Shown here piece by piece: positions 53,755-63,701 of a stretch of 64,000 bases of DNA (its first letter is position 1; each line of letters begins with the position of its first letter). The stretch comes from Ornithinimicrobium avium. GTDB taxonomy: Bacteria; Actinomycetota; Actinomycetes; Actinomycetales; Dermatophilaceae. Where the stretch lies: positions 2,356,001 to 2,420,000 of the forward strand of contig NZ_CP031229.1 in assembly GCF_003351765.1 (NCBI RefSeq), in the 5' to 3' direction. Position numbers and translations under genes: made by a program. The notes beneath the pieces were generated by a model. It worked only from the letters and a program-made list of their open reading frames with translations, was not told where the DNA came from and ran no database searches.

Positions 53755-53796
53755 ACCGGCAGCGCCAACCCTACCTGCGCCCGCCCGGCGACCGGG

Positions 53797-54732
53797 TCAC
53801 CCGGTGAGCGCCTGCCTGAGCCGCTCCACCACATACCCCCGCGCCTCCCGACCCGCGGCCAGCCGGTCCCCGTAGAGCAGGAACGTGTGGAACATCCCGG
53901 CGGCGCGGTGCACCCCGACGGGGACGCCGGCGTCGCGGAGGCGCGCGGCATACGCCTCGCCCTCGTCGCGGAGGACGTCGCACCCGGCCGTGACGAAGGT
54001 CGCGGGAGCGACCCCGGAGAGGTCGGCGGCGCGCAGCGGCGCGAGCAGGGGGTCGTCGGGGTCGGTGCCGTGCGGGAGGTACTGCTCGTAGTACCAGTCC
54101 ATGTCGCGCCGGGTGAGCGCCGGACCGTGCCCGAAGCGGGCGTAGCTGCCCCACTCCTCGGGCCGTGCGTCGGTCACCGGCACGAGCAGCACCTGGTGGA
54201 GCAGACGAGGATGGCCGCGCAGCTGCTGGGCCGCCACCGCCGCGAGGTTGCCGCCGGCGCTGTCCCCGCCGACGGCGACCGGGAGCCCGTCGAGCTCGAG
54301 GCCGGCGCGGTCCTCCAGCAGCGCCCCGACGACGTCGAGCACGTCCTCGACCGCGGCCGGGAACGGGCGCTCGGGCGGCTGCCGGTAGTCCACGGAGACC
54401 ACCGCGCAGCCCGCCCCGTCGGCCAGGTCGCGGCACAGGGCGTCGTGGGTGTCGAGGTCGCCGAGCGCCCAGCCGCCGCCGTGCAGGAAGACCAGCACGC
54501 CAGACGGGTCCGGCGCGGGGAGGTAGACGCGGACCGGCACCGCACCGGACCTGCCGGCCACCTCGTCGTCGCGCACCGACCACAGCTGCGCGCCCGGCCC
54601 GAAGGAGCTGATCGCCTCGAGCATGGCGGCGCGGTTCTCCTCCACCGAGAGCTCGGCGCGCTCGGGCCGCACCGGGGCGGCCGCCAGCAGCTCGACCGCC
54701 TCGGGGCTGAGCACTTCGGAGTCGTCCGTCAC
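53797..54732 (-). CDS. alpha/beta-hydrolase (hormone-sensitive lipase-type acetyl esterase)
   Basis: This 311-residue esterase of the HSL/Aes group has the oxyanion motif LHGGGWALGD, nucleophile Ser in GGDSAGGNLAA, catalytic Asp in TAGCDVLRDEGEAY and His in GMFHTFLLY. It hydrolyses short acyl esters in the cytosol. The GTG start at 54732 lies seven bases after the acyl-CoA ligase stop, so the two are probably co-transcribed. Together they could release and activate a carboxylic acid. Confidence 0.92.
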   Translation of the reverse strand: MTDDSEVLSPEAVELLAAAPVRPERAELSVEENRAAMLEAISSFGPGAQLWSVRDDEVAGRSGAVPVRVYLPAPDPSGVLVFLHGGGWALGDLDTHDALCRDLADGAGCAVVSVDYRQPPERPFPAAVEDVLDVVGALLEDRAGLELDGLPVAVGGDSAGGNLAAVAAQQLRGHPRLLHQVLLVPVTDARPEEWGSYARFGHGPALTRRDMDWYYEQYLPHGTDPDDPLLAPLRAADLSGVAPATFVTAGCDVLRDEGEAYAARLRDAGVPVGVHRAAGMFHTFLLYGDRLAAGREARGYVVERLRQALTG

Positions 54733-54739
54733 GCGCGAC

Positions 54740-56470
<1,731 letters not shown>

Positions 56471-56524
56471 GTCCCTACCTTGCCCCGTCTGGCGCGGGAC
56501 CGGTAGGGCAGGCACGATGTGAGG

Positions 56525-56884
56525 ATGGCCACCTACGAGGTGAACGAGGCGGGCGTGGCGCGCTGCCGGGGGTTGATCGAGGCGCGGCAGTACGTCCTGG
56601 ACAGCGAGTGGTCGGAGGTCCAGCCGGACGCCGCAGCGCAGAACGCCTACCTGGAGCGGCACAGCATGGAGGAGTACGCCGCCTGGCACCTCGGTCTCAC
56701 CGTAGGCGCGACCGATCTGACCAAGGGACGCTACGCCTTCGGGTACGGCGACTTCCGGCGCGTGCACCGCTCGGCGCTCATCGCCTGCGTGTTCCGGGCA
56801 GCGCAGTGGCGGCACAAGGCGGTGGAGCTGGCCGCGCACGACCTGCTCCAGCGCCTCGACGCCCAGGCGCGGATCGGCACCTGA
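56525..56884 (+). CDS. conserved hypothetical protein
   Basis: This small 119-residue protein (MATYEVNEAGVARCRGLIEA) has SEVQPDAAAQNAYLERHS and WHLGLTVGATDLTKGRYAF GYGDFRR-type aromatic segments. It looks like a known actinobacterial protein of unknown function; I cannot name the family. It has no signal or membrane helix. An upstream GTG at 56519 would add two residues. It is divergent from the acyl-CoA ligase gene and is followed 34 bases later by the metalloprotease gene. Confidence 0.7.
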   Translation: MATYEVNEAGVARCRGLIEARQYVLDSEWSEVQPDAAAQNAYLERHSMEEYAAWHLGLTVGATDLTKGRYAFGYGDFRRVHRSALIACVFRAAQWRHKAVELAAHDLLQRLDAQARIGT

Positions 56885-56918
56885 GCGCCGCCCACCCGGC
56901 GGCGGCGACACTGGGACG

Positions 56919-57635
56919 ATGGGCAGGAGCGAGGGCAGGGCCGGGTGCGCGACCGTGCTCGGCACCCTCGTGGTCGTCGGGGCGGTCATCGTGGGCGCCG
57001 TCGCAGCCTCGCCGCAGATGGACCTGGCCGACCTGTGGGAGGCCACCGTCGTGGACCCGCACGACGGCGAGGCCGGCTCGGGCGGCGAGGGCTACTCGTT
57101 CATGATCACCTCCTCCTCCGGCAGTCCCGTCACCTGGGGCTGCGACGCCCGCATCGAGATCGAGGTCAACCCCGAGGGGGCACCCAGGGGGTATGCCGAG
57201 CCGCTCACCTCCGCGGTCGCCCGGGTCAACGAGGCCAGCGGCTTCACGTTCGAGGTGACCGGGGAGACGACGGACCGGGACTTCGACGACCGGCACCGCC
57301 GGACCGTGCTGCTGGGCTGGGCCGACGAGGAGGAGGTGCCCGGCCTGGAGGGCACGGTGGCAGGGCTGGGCGGGTCGACCTACCTGACCGGGCCCGGTGG
57401 TGGCGGCCGTGCCGTCGGTGGCTCCGTGGTGGTGGACACCGACGACGGCGGCTGGCTGGGCTTCGGCGGCATCGACCTGGAGGTGCTGCTCGTCCACGAG
57501 CTGCTGCACGTGCTCGGGCTGGGCCACACCGAGGACACGACGCAGCTCATGGCGGCGGAGAACTCCGGCCAGAGCGAGCTCGGCGAGGGCGACCTGGCCG
57601 GGCTGGCGGCGCTGCGGGAGGCGGCCTGCTCGTAG
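56919..57635 (+). CDS. secreted or anchored matrixin-like zinc metalloprotease
   Basis: This 238-residue protein has an N-terminal hydrophobic helix (ATVLGTLVVVGAVIVGAVAA) that is a signal peptide or anchor, and an outer domain with zinc motif HELLHVLGLGH (193-203) followed by TQLMAAEN. It has the same plan and the same tail (GDLAGLAALREA) as the protein at 45488-46567 but lacks the long Arg-rich cytosolic part. Shared segments such as NPEGAPRGY / NPDRAPRGY confirm paralogy. The substrate is unknown. Confidence 0.82.
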   Translation: MGRSEGRAGCATVLGTLVVVGAVIVGAVAASPQMDLADLWEATVVDPHDGEAGSGGEGYSFMITSSSGSPVTWGCDARIEIEVNPEGAPRGYAEPLTSAVARVNEASGFTFEVTGETTDRDFDDRHRRTVLLGWADEEEVPGLEGTVAGLGGSTYLTGPGGGGRAVGGSVVVDTDDGGWLGFGGIDLEVLLVHELLHVLGLGHTEDTTQLMAAENSGQSELGEGDLAGLAALREAACS

Positions 57636-57699
57636 GACGCCGGGCGCTGGGCCGGAGATCGTCACCGGACGCCACGAGATCGACGCAGCCACCAGTGGT

Positions 57700-58821
57700 C
57701 TAGGTGAAGGCTGGTTCGTAGGGCAGTTCGATCCAGCGGATGCGCGCACCGCCGCCGTCGGCTACGGCGTCGTGCAGGGCGTCGGCGGCGGACCCGATGG
57801 AGTCGAAGGCGTCGTCACCTCCGGAGCGCAGCGCAAGGGTCAGCTCTCCGTCCACCTCGCGCTCGACCGTGACCTTCGCACCGCCGAGGCCGTAGACCTC
57901 ACCAGGCAGGTGGGTCACCGACACGCGCTCCAGGACCTTCAGCCACCGCTCGACGGCGGACGACACCGCCGGGTCACTCACATCGACCAGTGCCCGTAGG
58001 TCCGCGATCTGGTGGGCACCCAGCGGGCCGGCCCAGTCGTATTTGAAGTCCCAGCGCGTCATGCTCTGACCGGCAAGGTGCTGACGGCGTCGAGGCCGGA
58101 GCGCCGACATCCACGCGACGGTGTCCTCCCACCAGGGCGCGTCCGCCGCGATGAGCGCCAGGTGGTCGACGCCGGGGAGCGTGCGCAGCTCCACGTCGTC
58201 GCCGGCGGAGCGGGCCGCCGCGACGTAGTCCTGGCTGTGGGCCAGGGGCACCCGCACGTCGGCGTCGCCGTGCACGACGAGGACCGGCACGCCGACGGGG
58301 AGCTGGCCGAGCGCGGACCCGTCGCGCAGCAGCGACTCCTCCTGGCCGGGCGAGGCGGCGACCAGCTCCTCCACCGCGTCGTCGCCGAGGTGCTCCCGGC
58401 GGGTCCGGGGCAGGTCGGTGACCGGCGCGAGCGCCACCACCCCGTCGACGCCGCGCTCCGCCGTGAGCAGGGCGAGCTGCCCGCCGACCGAGTGGCCGAC
58501 CGTCACCACCGGACCGGACCACCCGCGCTCGCTGGCCGTGACCACCGCCAGGTCGACCCCGGCGCGGGCGTCGTCGAGGATCACCGGCCAGCTGCCGCCG
58601 GCACCGACGCGGCGGTACTCCACGTTGGCCACCGCCCAGCCCCGCCGCACGAGGTCCGCGGCCATCGGGGCCATGAGATCGCAGGTGAACCTCGCCCGCC
58701 AGTAGCCGCCGTGCACCAGCACCGCGACGCCCGTCGGGCCGTCGCCGTGCGCCGTCGGTCCGGGCTCGTGGAGCTCGAGCACCTGGTCATCGTGCACGCC
58801 ATACCGGAGCAGCTCGCTCAT
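57700..58821 (-). CDS. alpha/beta-hydrolase with an unusual in-frame C-terminal domain
   Basis: Residues 1 to about 253 form an alpha/beta-hydrolase resembling kynurenine formamidase or acyl-peptide esterases: VHGGYWRARF, nucleophile Ser in TVGHSVGGQLA, Asp in VHGDADVRVP and His in GVDHLALI. After WMSALRP the frame runs without a stop into 119 more residues from MTRWDFKYDWAGPLGAHQ to YEPAFT, a segment I do not recognise. Either the protein is a fusion or the stop was lost and a second gene (ATG at about 58062) is joined. The ATG at 58821 is preferred over an upstream GTG. Confidence 0.78.
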   Translation of the reverse strand: MSELLRYGVHDDQVLELHEPGPTAHGDGPTGVAVLVHGGYWRARFTCDLMAPMAADLVRRGWAVANVEYRRVGAGGSWPVILDDARAGVDLAVVTASERGWSGPVVTVGHSVGGQLALLTAERGVDGVVALAPVTDLPRTRREHLGDDAVEELVAASPGQEESLLRDGSALGQLPVGVPVLVVHGDADVRVPLAHSQDYVAAARSAGDDVELRTLPGVDHLALIAADAPWWEDTVAWMSALRPRRRQHLAGQSMTRWDFKYDWAGPLGAHQIADLRALVDVSDPAVSSAVERWLKVLERVSVTHLPGEVYGLGGAKVTVEREVDGELTLALRSGGDDAFDSIGSAADALHDAVADGGGARIRWIELPYEPAFT

Positions 58822-58850
58822 CCGCCCAGTGTGCACGGCAAGATGGACTC

Positions 58851-60035
58851 ATGCTCGGACAAGAGGTGTTCCTCCTCGACGCCGTGCGCACGCCGTTCGG
58901 CAAGCTGCGCGGCGGCCTGTCCCACGTGCGCACCGACGACCTCGCGGCCACGCCGCTGCGCGAGCTCGTGGCGCGCCACCCGGGGCTGGACCCGGCGAGG
59001 ATCGAGGACGTCTACTACGGCAACACCAACGGCGCCGGCGAGGAGAACCGCAACGTCGCCCGGATGGCCGCGCTCCTGGCGGGCCTGCCGGTCACGGTGC
59101 CCGGCGCCACGACGAACCGGCTGTGCGCGTCCGGCTCGGAGGCGCTGGTCCAGGCCGCCCGGGCCGTCGCGGTCGGCGACGCCCGGCTCGTCGTCGCCGG
59201 CGGCGTGGAGGGGATGAGCCGCGCGCCGTACGTCCTGCCCAAGCCTGACGAGGCGCTCCCCCGGCGGATGGAGCTGCACCAGAGCACGGTCGGGTGGCGG
59301 ATGGTCAACCCCGCTTTCCCCGAGGCGTGGACGGCGTCGCTGGGCGCCAGCGCGGAGGCCGTCGCGACCGCTCGGGGCATCGACCGGGAGGAGATGGACG
59401 AGTATGCCGTGCGCTCCCACCAGCGCGTCCACGCCGCCTTCGAGGCAGGCCTGCACGACGGGTTCGTCGTACCGCTGGAGGGCGTGGAGCGCGACGAGTC
59501 GCTGCGCCCGGAGGCCTCGATGGAGACCCTCGGCGCCCTGCGGCCGGCCTTCACGCCGGACGGGACGGTCACGGCCGGCAACTCCTCGCCGATCAACGAC
59601 GGCGCCCTGGCGGCGCTGGTCGGCACGGCAGAGGTCGCCGAGGAGCTGGACGTGGAGCCGCTCGCGCGGATCGTCGGGTCGCGGACGGTCGCGCTCTCGC
59701 CCGAGCTCTTCGCGGTGGCGCCGGTGCCGGCGGTGCGGCAGCTGCTGGAGCGGACCGGGGTCGGCTTCGACGACGTCGACCTGTGGGAGGTCAACGAGGC
59801 GTTCGCGGCGATGGTGCTCTCGGTCCTGCACGACCTGCCCGAGCTCGACCCCTCGATCGTCAACGTCAACGGCGGCGCGATCGCGATCGGGCATCCCCTT
59901 GGCGCGAGCGCACCGCGCGTCGTGGTCGACCTGGCACGAGAGCTGCGTCGGCGCGGCGGTGGCGTCGGCGTGGCCGCCGCGTGCATCGGGGTGGGCCAGG
60001 GCACGGCGGTCATGGTCGAGGTGCCCCGCGCTTGA
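58851..60035 (+). CDS. acetyl-CoA acetyltransferase (thiolase)
   Basis: This 394-residue thiolase condenses acetyl-CoA to acetoacetyl-CoA or cleaves 3-ketoacyl-CoA. The acyl-enzyme cysteine is Cys92 (TTNRLCASGSEAL). The His of GGAIAIGHPLGAS and the second Cys of AACIGVGQG complete the active site. The N-terminal DAVRTPFGKLRGGLS is typical. It is monocistronic and its stop marks the end of the high-GC backbone; base composition changes right after it. Confidence 0.95.
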   Translation: MLGQEVFLLDAVRTPFGKLRGGLSHVRTDDLAATPLRELVARHPGLDPARIEDVYYGNTNGAGEENRNVARMAALLAGLPVTVPGATTNRLCASGSEALVQAARAVAVGDARLVVAGGVEGMSRAPYVLPKPDEALPRRMELHQSTVGWRMVNPAFPEAWTASLGASAEAVATARGIDREEMDEYAVRSHQRVHAAFEAGLHDGFVVPLEGVERDESLRPEASMETLGALRPAFTPDGTVTAGNSSPINDGALAALVGTAEVAEELDVEPLARIVGSRTVALSPELFAVAPVPAVRQLLERTGVGFDDVDLWEVNEAFAAMVLSVLHDLPELDPSIVNVNGGAIAIGHPLGASAPRVVVDLARELRRRGGGVGVAAACIGVGQGTAVMVEVPRA

Positions 60036-60374
60036 GCAGGCAGGGTGGCCTCTGATCCTGGGGCTCTGCAAGAACTCCCACCCGACCGCCCGATACACGC
60101 GAGGAGGGTGCGTCATTCCGCCCACTATGGGACGCGTCCTTCCGCCCAGAATGGGCTAAGAACGACCTCGCCGAGGACAGCTAGGAATGGGTCCACATTA
60201 GGCGGAGGCTCCAACGTTCACATTCCGAGGCAGCCCCCGGGACGCCTGCGACCAAGTGCCGTCAGTCGATTAAAGTTCCCGAATTCCTAACTCGAAAGAA
60301 CAATGAGAAATGTTGTCGTCAAGCACGACAACGGCCCCCCCAAACCACCGGAGGGCAGTCGTCCTCTCAGTTGG
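60036..60374. other. island boundary region without a gene; first GTGCGTCATTCCGCC site and a tandem variant
   Basis: No convincing gene is seen in these 339 bases. GGTGCGTCATTCCGCC lies at 60107-60122, and a tandem variant GACGCGTCCTTCCGCCCA follows 24 bases on (to 60148). Both are followed by an ATGGG block. The base composition falls from here on. A hairpin at 60312 terminates the gene at 60375. Confidence 0.7.
60312..60332 (-). terminator. hairpin terminator of the wHTH-protein gene
   Basis: GTTGTCGT-CAAGC-ACGACAAC is a perfect 8-bp stem 43 bases past the stop at 60375. On the minus strand it is followed by ATTTCT, a short T-rich run unlike the T-less hairpins of the high-GC backbone. Confidence 0.65.
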
Positions 60375-61325
60375 TCAGCCGAGCGTAGTCAGCAGTCTGC
60401 CCAAGGCCTCCGCGATCGCGATCCCGCCAGATGAGCCGAGCGCGGCCACCGCCGCGCCGGACGCGTTCTCCGCGAGTCGCCTGATCACACCCGGGTCGCG
60501 AGGGCCGTTCGCCTCCGCCTCGATTTCGTCCAGACTCTCAACTACCTTCGCACGGGCTGTCGCGTCATACTCCGGGTTGGCATCTAGCAAGGCCCGCACC
60601 GCTTGGACGTCGGCCAGAACTTGCTGCCTCTGGTCGTTGCTGATCGGAGCGACCATTACATTCTGATCGCCGATCTGAACGTTCCCGCCATGGTTCGTGA
60701 ACGAGCCATGTACTCCGCTGCGCTGGTCGTACGTCACCGACGATGAACCCGAGAACAGCGAACCGGTCAGCGACACGTCAGGCCTACCAAGGACTACTCG
60801 ACCCTTCGGTTCCAGCCTGGTTCGCACGAAGTCCTGCTGGGCGCTGTGGAACCCGTGGATATACCCCTGAGATTCGAGGACTTTCATGCACGTTTCGCGT
60901 TCCTGCTCCGTGACTTCCGGTAGCCCGGGCATGTGCAGGTTCCATGAAGCGACCTCGGTCCACGTGACGTCCTGGCCCTTCTCGGCCATGTGGCGCAGGA
61001 TCTCACGAGCCGTGTGGTCGTAGCGGTCCTGACCGGTCGCCTGCGATTCCTGCAGTTCCCTCACAACCGTCCTCCCCATCGCCGTTGGTTGGTGACCGCC
61101 ACTCATCCGGCCGCTTGACCGGAGAAGACCGAGGGCCTCAAGGTCTCTCGTGTGCTCCATCACGTCGCGAGTACCGAGCCCCACCGACTTCCCTGCAGAT
61201 TCGGTAGAAACGTACTCGTTAGGTTCGTCTCCCGGGTTGTCGCCCACGGCTTCAGCTACGGCTGCCAGCAACTTGAACTGGTCGGTGCCCCTAAGCCGTG
61301 CTTTCAAAGCAGTCTTATCCATCAT
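60375..61325 (-). CDS. hypothetical island protein with winged-helix-like N-terminus and hydrophobic C-terminal helix
   Basis: This 316-residue protein of lower GC has three parts. There is an N-terminal helical/winged-helix-like half (DVMEHTRDLEALGLLRSSGR, AREILRHMAEKGQDVTW, CMKVLESQGYIHGF). A linker follows with the polar repeat-like motif HGSFTNHGGNVQIGDQN. The C-terminal region is a helical segment (QQVLADVQAVRALLDANP) ending in a weakly hydrophobic Gly/Ala stretch (AAVAALGSSGGIAIAEAL). The NVQIGDQN-plus-terminal-helix plan recalls bacterial conflict proteins, but I cannot assign a family. The AGAAGG site before the paired ATGs sets the start. GTGCGTCATT sites flank it. Confidence 0.72.
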   Translation of the reverse strand: MMDKTALKARLRGTDQFKLLAAVAEAVGDNPGDEPNEYVSTESAGKSVGLGTRDVMEHTRDLEALGLLRSSGRMSGGHQPTAMGRTVVRELQESQATGQDRYDHTAREILRHMAEKGQDVTWTEVASWNLHMPGLPEVTEQERETCMKVLESQGYIHGFHSAQQDFVRTRLEPKGRVVLGRPDVSLTGSLFSGSSSVTYDQRSGVHGSFTNHGGNVQIGDQNVMVAPISNDQRQQVLADVQAVRALLDANPEYDATARAKVVESLDEIEAEANGPRDPGVIRRLAENASGAAVAALGSSGGIAIAEALGRLLTTLG

Positions 61326-61444
61326 TCTCGCCTTCTCGCTCGCCGCCGGAACATGGATATCGGTCGGCGGCCCTCCCGATGTTGTCAAACGGTAGTCTTG
61401 CGGACCGACACACCCCCAGGGCACGGTCTCGGGCGACTCGTCAT

Positions 61445-61465
61445 CGGTGCGTCATTCCGCCGCGA
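61445..61465 (+). repeat. GTGCGTCATTCCGCCGCGA site, copy 2
   Basis: The 21-base sequence containing GTGCGTCATTCCGCCGCGA is identical to that at 63578-63598. It lies between the genes at 60375-61325 and 61609-62445, in the same orientation as the other three copies. Confidence 0.85.
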
Positions 61466-61608
61466 CTAACTGCTCTTCCCCATTGCAGCCAGTTTGGGTC
61501 CGCCTGCTCGGCCGTTGCGAGCGAAGCAGGAATTGGTCCGCGTAGCAGCTTGCCTTGTGGGGGCGACCGGTGATGGACGGTGGCCCTCTGCCACACTCAA
61601 AGTGGCGT

Positions 61609-62445
61609 TCAGTGCTCGAGCCCAGACGTTCTAACGAAGTTCGCTATCGCGATTCCATAAAGGCAGAACGCTAGCCCTGCGGCTACTAGGAAGATCAAGG
61701 ACAATGAGTCGACTCTTCCAAACTCAGGGAAGGTCTCCAGTGCCGACGGTACTGGAGAAAGAATATAGGCACAGATAACGAACCCACCGGTCGTAACGCC
61801 GCACATGCGAAGGCGCCGCAAGAGAGTGCGCTCCCTTACACTAGGTGGAGTCTTCCAGGTTCGAACCACGCGAGTGCTGCCGCGGCATCCGAGCCAAACG
61901 ACAACGAAGACATACAAGGAGGTCGGGACGATCGATCTCTCGATCCCGTAGGCGTTGAGTGCGAACACTGTGAATACGGATACCTCGTAGGCAGCGAAAG
62001 CGACGAGTGCCATGAATACCTCAGCCAGAAGTCGGTCAGAGCCAAATGTCGGCGTCCTTCCCATCGCTTCAAGCGCACCAGCGAAGAGGGCTAACGCCCC
62101 AGCCGCCATTAATATAACCGCCATGGCCCCGACTGCGCTGCTTCGCGCTACTGCTCGAGAGAGCAGGTCTGAGTCCTGAGACTCCCGTGCAAATTCGCCA
62201 AGGTCACTGAGGCTAGGATGCCCAGTTAGGCCGCCCCAGATGATGGCGGCGAGTATCAAGAAGACGCAGGCCATTAGCAGGAGTTTGAGGACCTGCGCGA
62301 TTCTCGTCTTGTCGCCTTCGGTAGAGTTGGGGGCAGCCTTCCAGGACCGCTCAGCAATAATCGACATCAGCACCAAGATGATGCTTGCCAGGACGCCAGA
62401 TAGCGTACTGTGGGCAGTTGCTGCCTCGGTGACATCCCATCCCAT
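61609..62445 (-). CDS. hypothetical multi-pass membrane protein
   Basis: This 278-residue integral membrane protein of low GC has about seven hydrophobic segments (LSGVLASIILVLMSIIA, LLLMACVFLILAAIIWGG, SAVGAMAVILMAAGALALF, VFMALVAFAAYEVSVFTVF, LYVFVVVWLGC, CGVTTGGFVICAYIL, LSLIFLVAAGLAFCLYGIA). I do not recognise a family. The ATG at 62445 is preferred over 62469 because TACACT, a TANNNT box, lies six bases upstream, again leaderless. It is a single gene between two GTGCGTCATT-type sites. Confidence 0.7.
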   Translation of the reverse strand: MGWDVTEAATAHSTLSGVLASIILVLMSIIAERSWKAAPNSTEGDKTRIAQVLKLLLMACVFLILAAIIWGGLTGHPSLSDLGEFARESQDSDLLSRAVARSSAVGAMAVILMAAGALALFAGALEAMGRTPTFGSDRLLAEVFMALVAFAAYEVSVFTVFALNAYGIERSIVPTSLYVFVVVWLGCRGSTRVVRTWKTPPSVRERTLLRRLRMCGVTTGGFVICAYILSPVPSALETFPEFGRVDSLSLIFLVAAGLAFCLYGIAIANFVRTSGLEH

Positions 62446-62583
62446 CAGGCAAGTGTAGTGCCCGCACATGGGCTGCCGTCCTAGCGCGTATCAGTTCGTT
62501 GTGTCAATCAGCGACTTAAGTTCCGTGCCACACCCACGCGCCGTGCGGTGTCAGGCCCGAATGAGCACCCGCCACCGAACTTC

Positions 62584-62603
62584 GGCGTGTCATTTCGCCG
62601 CAA
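62584..62603 (+). repeat. GTGCGTCATT-type site, copy 3 (diverged)
   Basis: GGCGTGTCATTTCGCCGCAA matches copies 2 and 4 at 16 of 20 positions, with all four differences transitions. It lies between the membrane protein gene (start 62445) and the small ORF at 62721. Confidence 0.7.
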
Positions 62604-62720
62604 GTGGCATGCGTGGCCGGTCGAGGGGGACCAGCCGATGCTGTCCTCTCGTGCACGTGCAGGCCAACGGTCGACGCTCGGGTGGCAGGGCTTGTCGGAG
62701 CCCGTCTCTAGCATCTCGGC

Positions 62721-62897
62721 ATGGCTCAATGCACAGCGCCCGTCGACGGTCACCGCACGGCAAGCCTCCCGGCAAGCGGCCGCACCTGCCGCAGGCGTCG
62801 CTCTTACTGCCGCCCCACCTACCCCAACGCCACTCGGCGCCTGTTTGCGGCACTAAGCGTTGAAGAATCATTTGCGTTGCGGGAGAGGGTATGGTAA
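62721..62897 (+). CDS. possible 58-residue Cys-rich small protein
   Basis: The frame ATG 62721 to TAA 62897 reads MAQCTAPVDGHRTASLPA, then a Cys- and Arg-rich part (TCRRRRSYC) and ends ALRERVW. The C-x-APV-x-GHR-x-AS start resembles N-terminal zinc-ribbon segments I associate with bacterial accessory proteins. Its end overlaps the ATG of the next gene (ATGGTAA) by seven bases, suggesting translational coupling. No strong ribosome site precedes it, so it could also be a decayed N-terminal domain of the downstream protein. The rest of the 421-base gap at 62470-62890 holds copy 3 of the repeat. Confidence 0.4.
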   Translation: MAQCTAPVDGHRTASLPASGRTCRRRRSYCRPTYPNATRRLFAALSVEESFALRERVW

Positions 62898-63469
62898 AGC
62901 GCGCGTGGGGCAGTTGGAGGGAGGCTTCCCGCCTGTGGGACGCGTATCTATTGCGTGTTGGGCAATGGAGACTGCTACCGAAGCTCGCGGGCGTTGCAGT
63001 TGGCGACCTCGTGCTCAGCGTGTTGCTTGCCCGCCTTTCCTTTCTCCTTTGCCTACTCTTGGGCCTTCCTATGGTGTGGTTCGAGACGATCGTCAAGTTC
63101 ATCGCCTTCACGGGGGCAATCGCTTTCGCTGTAGGTCTCGGCTCAATCTGCTGGATCGGCCTGAGGGACCTCGGGCTCAAGATTGGTGGTGTCGGCGCCT
63201 TGGCGATTGCAGTCGTGAACTTCTATGTGCTGAACTATGTTATCGACTATCAAGAGTGGATTTTGACTCAGGTCTCACGGGCGAGCCCGGATCCAGGTGG
63301 TTTTGCCGAGGGCATTGACTGGGCCAATCCTTACGCTCGCTGGTACGTCGGAGTTGTTGCCCTGCTGGGAACTTTGATTGGATTCGTCTTCAAGATTAGG
63401 AACGCCTACGGACTGCTGCGCCACGGAGAGAAGCATAAGCAATCACCGACATGGAGCCGCCTCCAGTAG
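62891..63469 (+). CDS. hypothetical membrane protein
   Basis: This 192-residue protein of low GC has about four hydrophobic segments (LVLSVLLARLSFLLCLLLGL, IVKFIAFTGAIAFAVGLGSI, GVGALAIAVVNFYVLNYVI, WYVGVVALLGTLIGFVF), with a loop of about 30 residues before the last. The ends are basic and cytosolic (MVKRAWGSWREA; RHGEKHKQSP). The ATG follows GGGAGAGGGT. I recognise no family. It is the last gene before the recombinase and lies between repeat copies 3 and 4. Confidence 0.7.
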   Translation: MVKRAWGSWREASRLWDAYLLRVGQWRLLPKLAGVAVGDLVLSVLLARLSFLLCLLLGLPMVWFETIVKFIAFTGAIAFAVGLGSICWIGLRDLGLKIGGVGALAIAVVNFYVLNYVIDYQEWILTQVSRASPDPGGFAEGIDWANPYARWYVGVVALLGTLIGFVFKIRNAYGLLRHGEKHKQSPTWSRLQ

Positions 63470-63546
63470 GGACCATCCAAGCAAGTACTACGCCAGCTTG
63501 GTAACCCATCCGTAAGCGACCCGGGTGGGCACGTCCTTTTCCCGCG

Positions 63547-63598
63547 GACTCGCTTGTCGCGAGTCAGCGAGTCCGACCGGTGCGTCATTCCGCCGCGA
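63547..63598 (+). repeat. hairpin plus GTGCGTCATTCCGCCGCGA site, copy 4
   Basis: GGACTCGC/GCGAGTCC (63547-63554/63567-63574) forms an 8-bp stem with a 12-base interior. Three bases later the 21-base repeat (63578-63598) begins, and its end forms a small TCCGC/GCGGA stem with the next bases. It lies about 100 bp before the recombinase ATG, the position of a primary recombination site. Confidence 0.75.
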
Positions 63599-63701
63599 GC
63601 GGACGCGGAGTCGGGCGCCGTAGCGTCGTTGGGGTCAGTGCCTCGTCGCGCTGGCGGCGGGCGTCGACAGTGGCCCTACGAGGTCGCCGCAGGAGGCGAC
63701 C

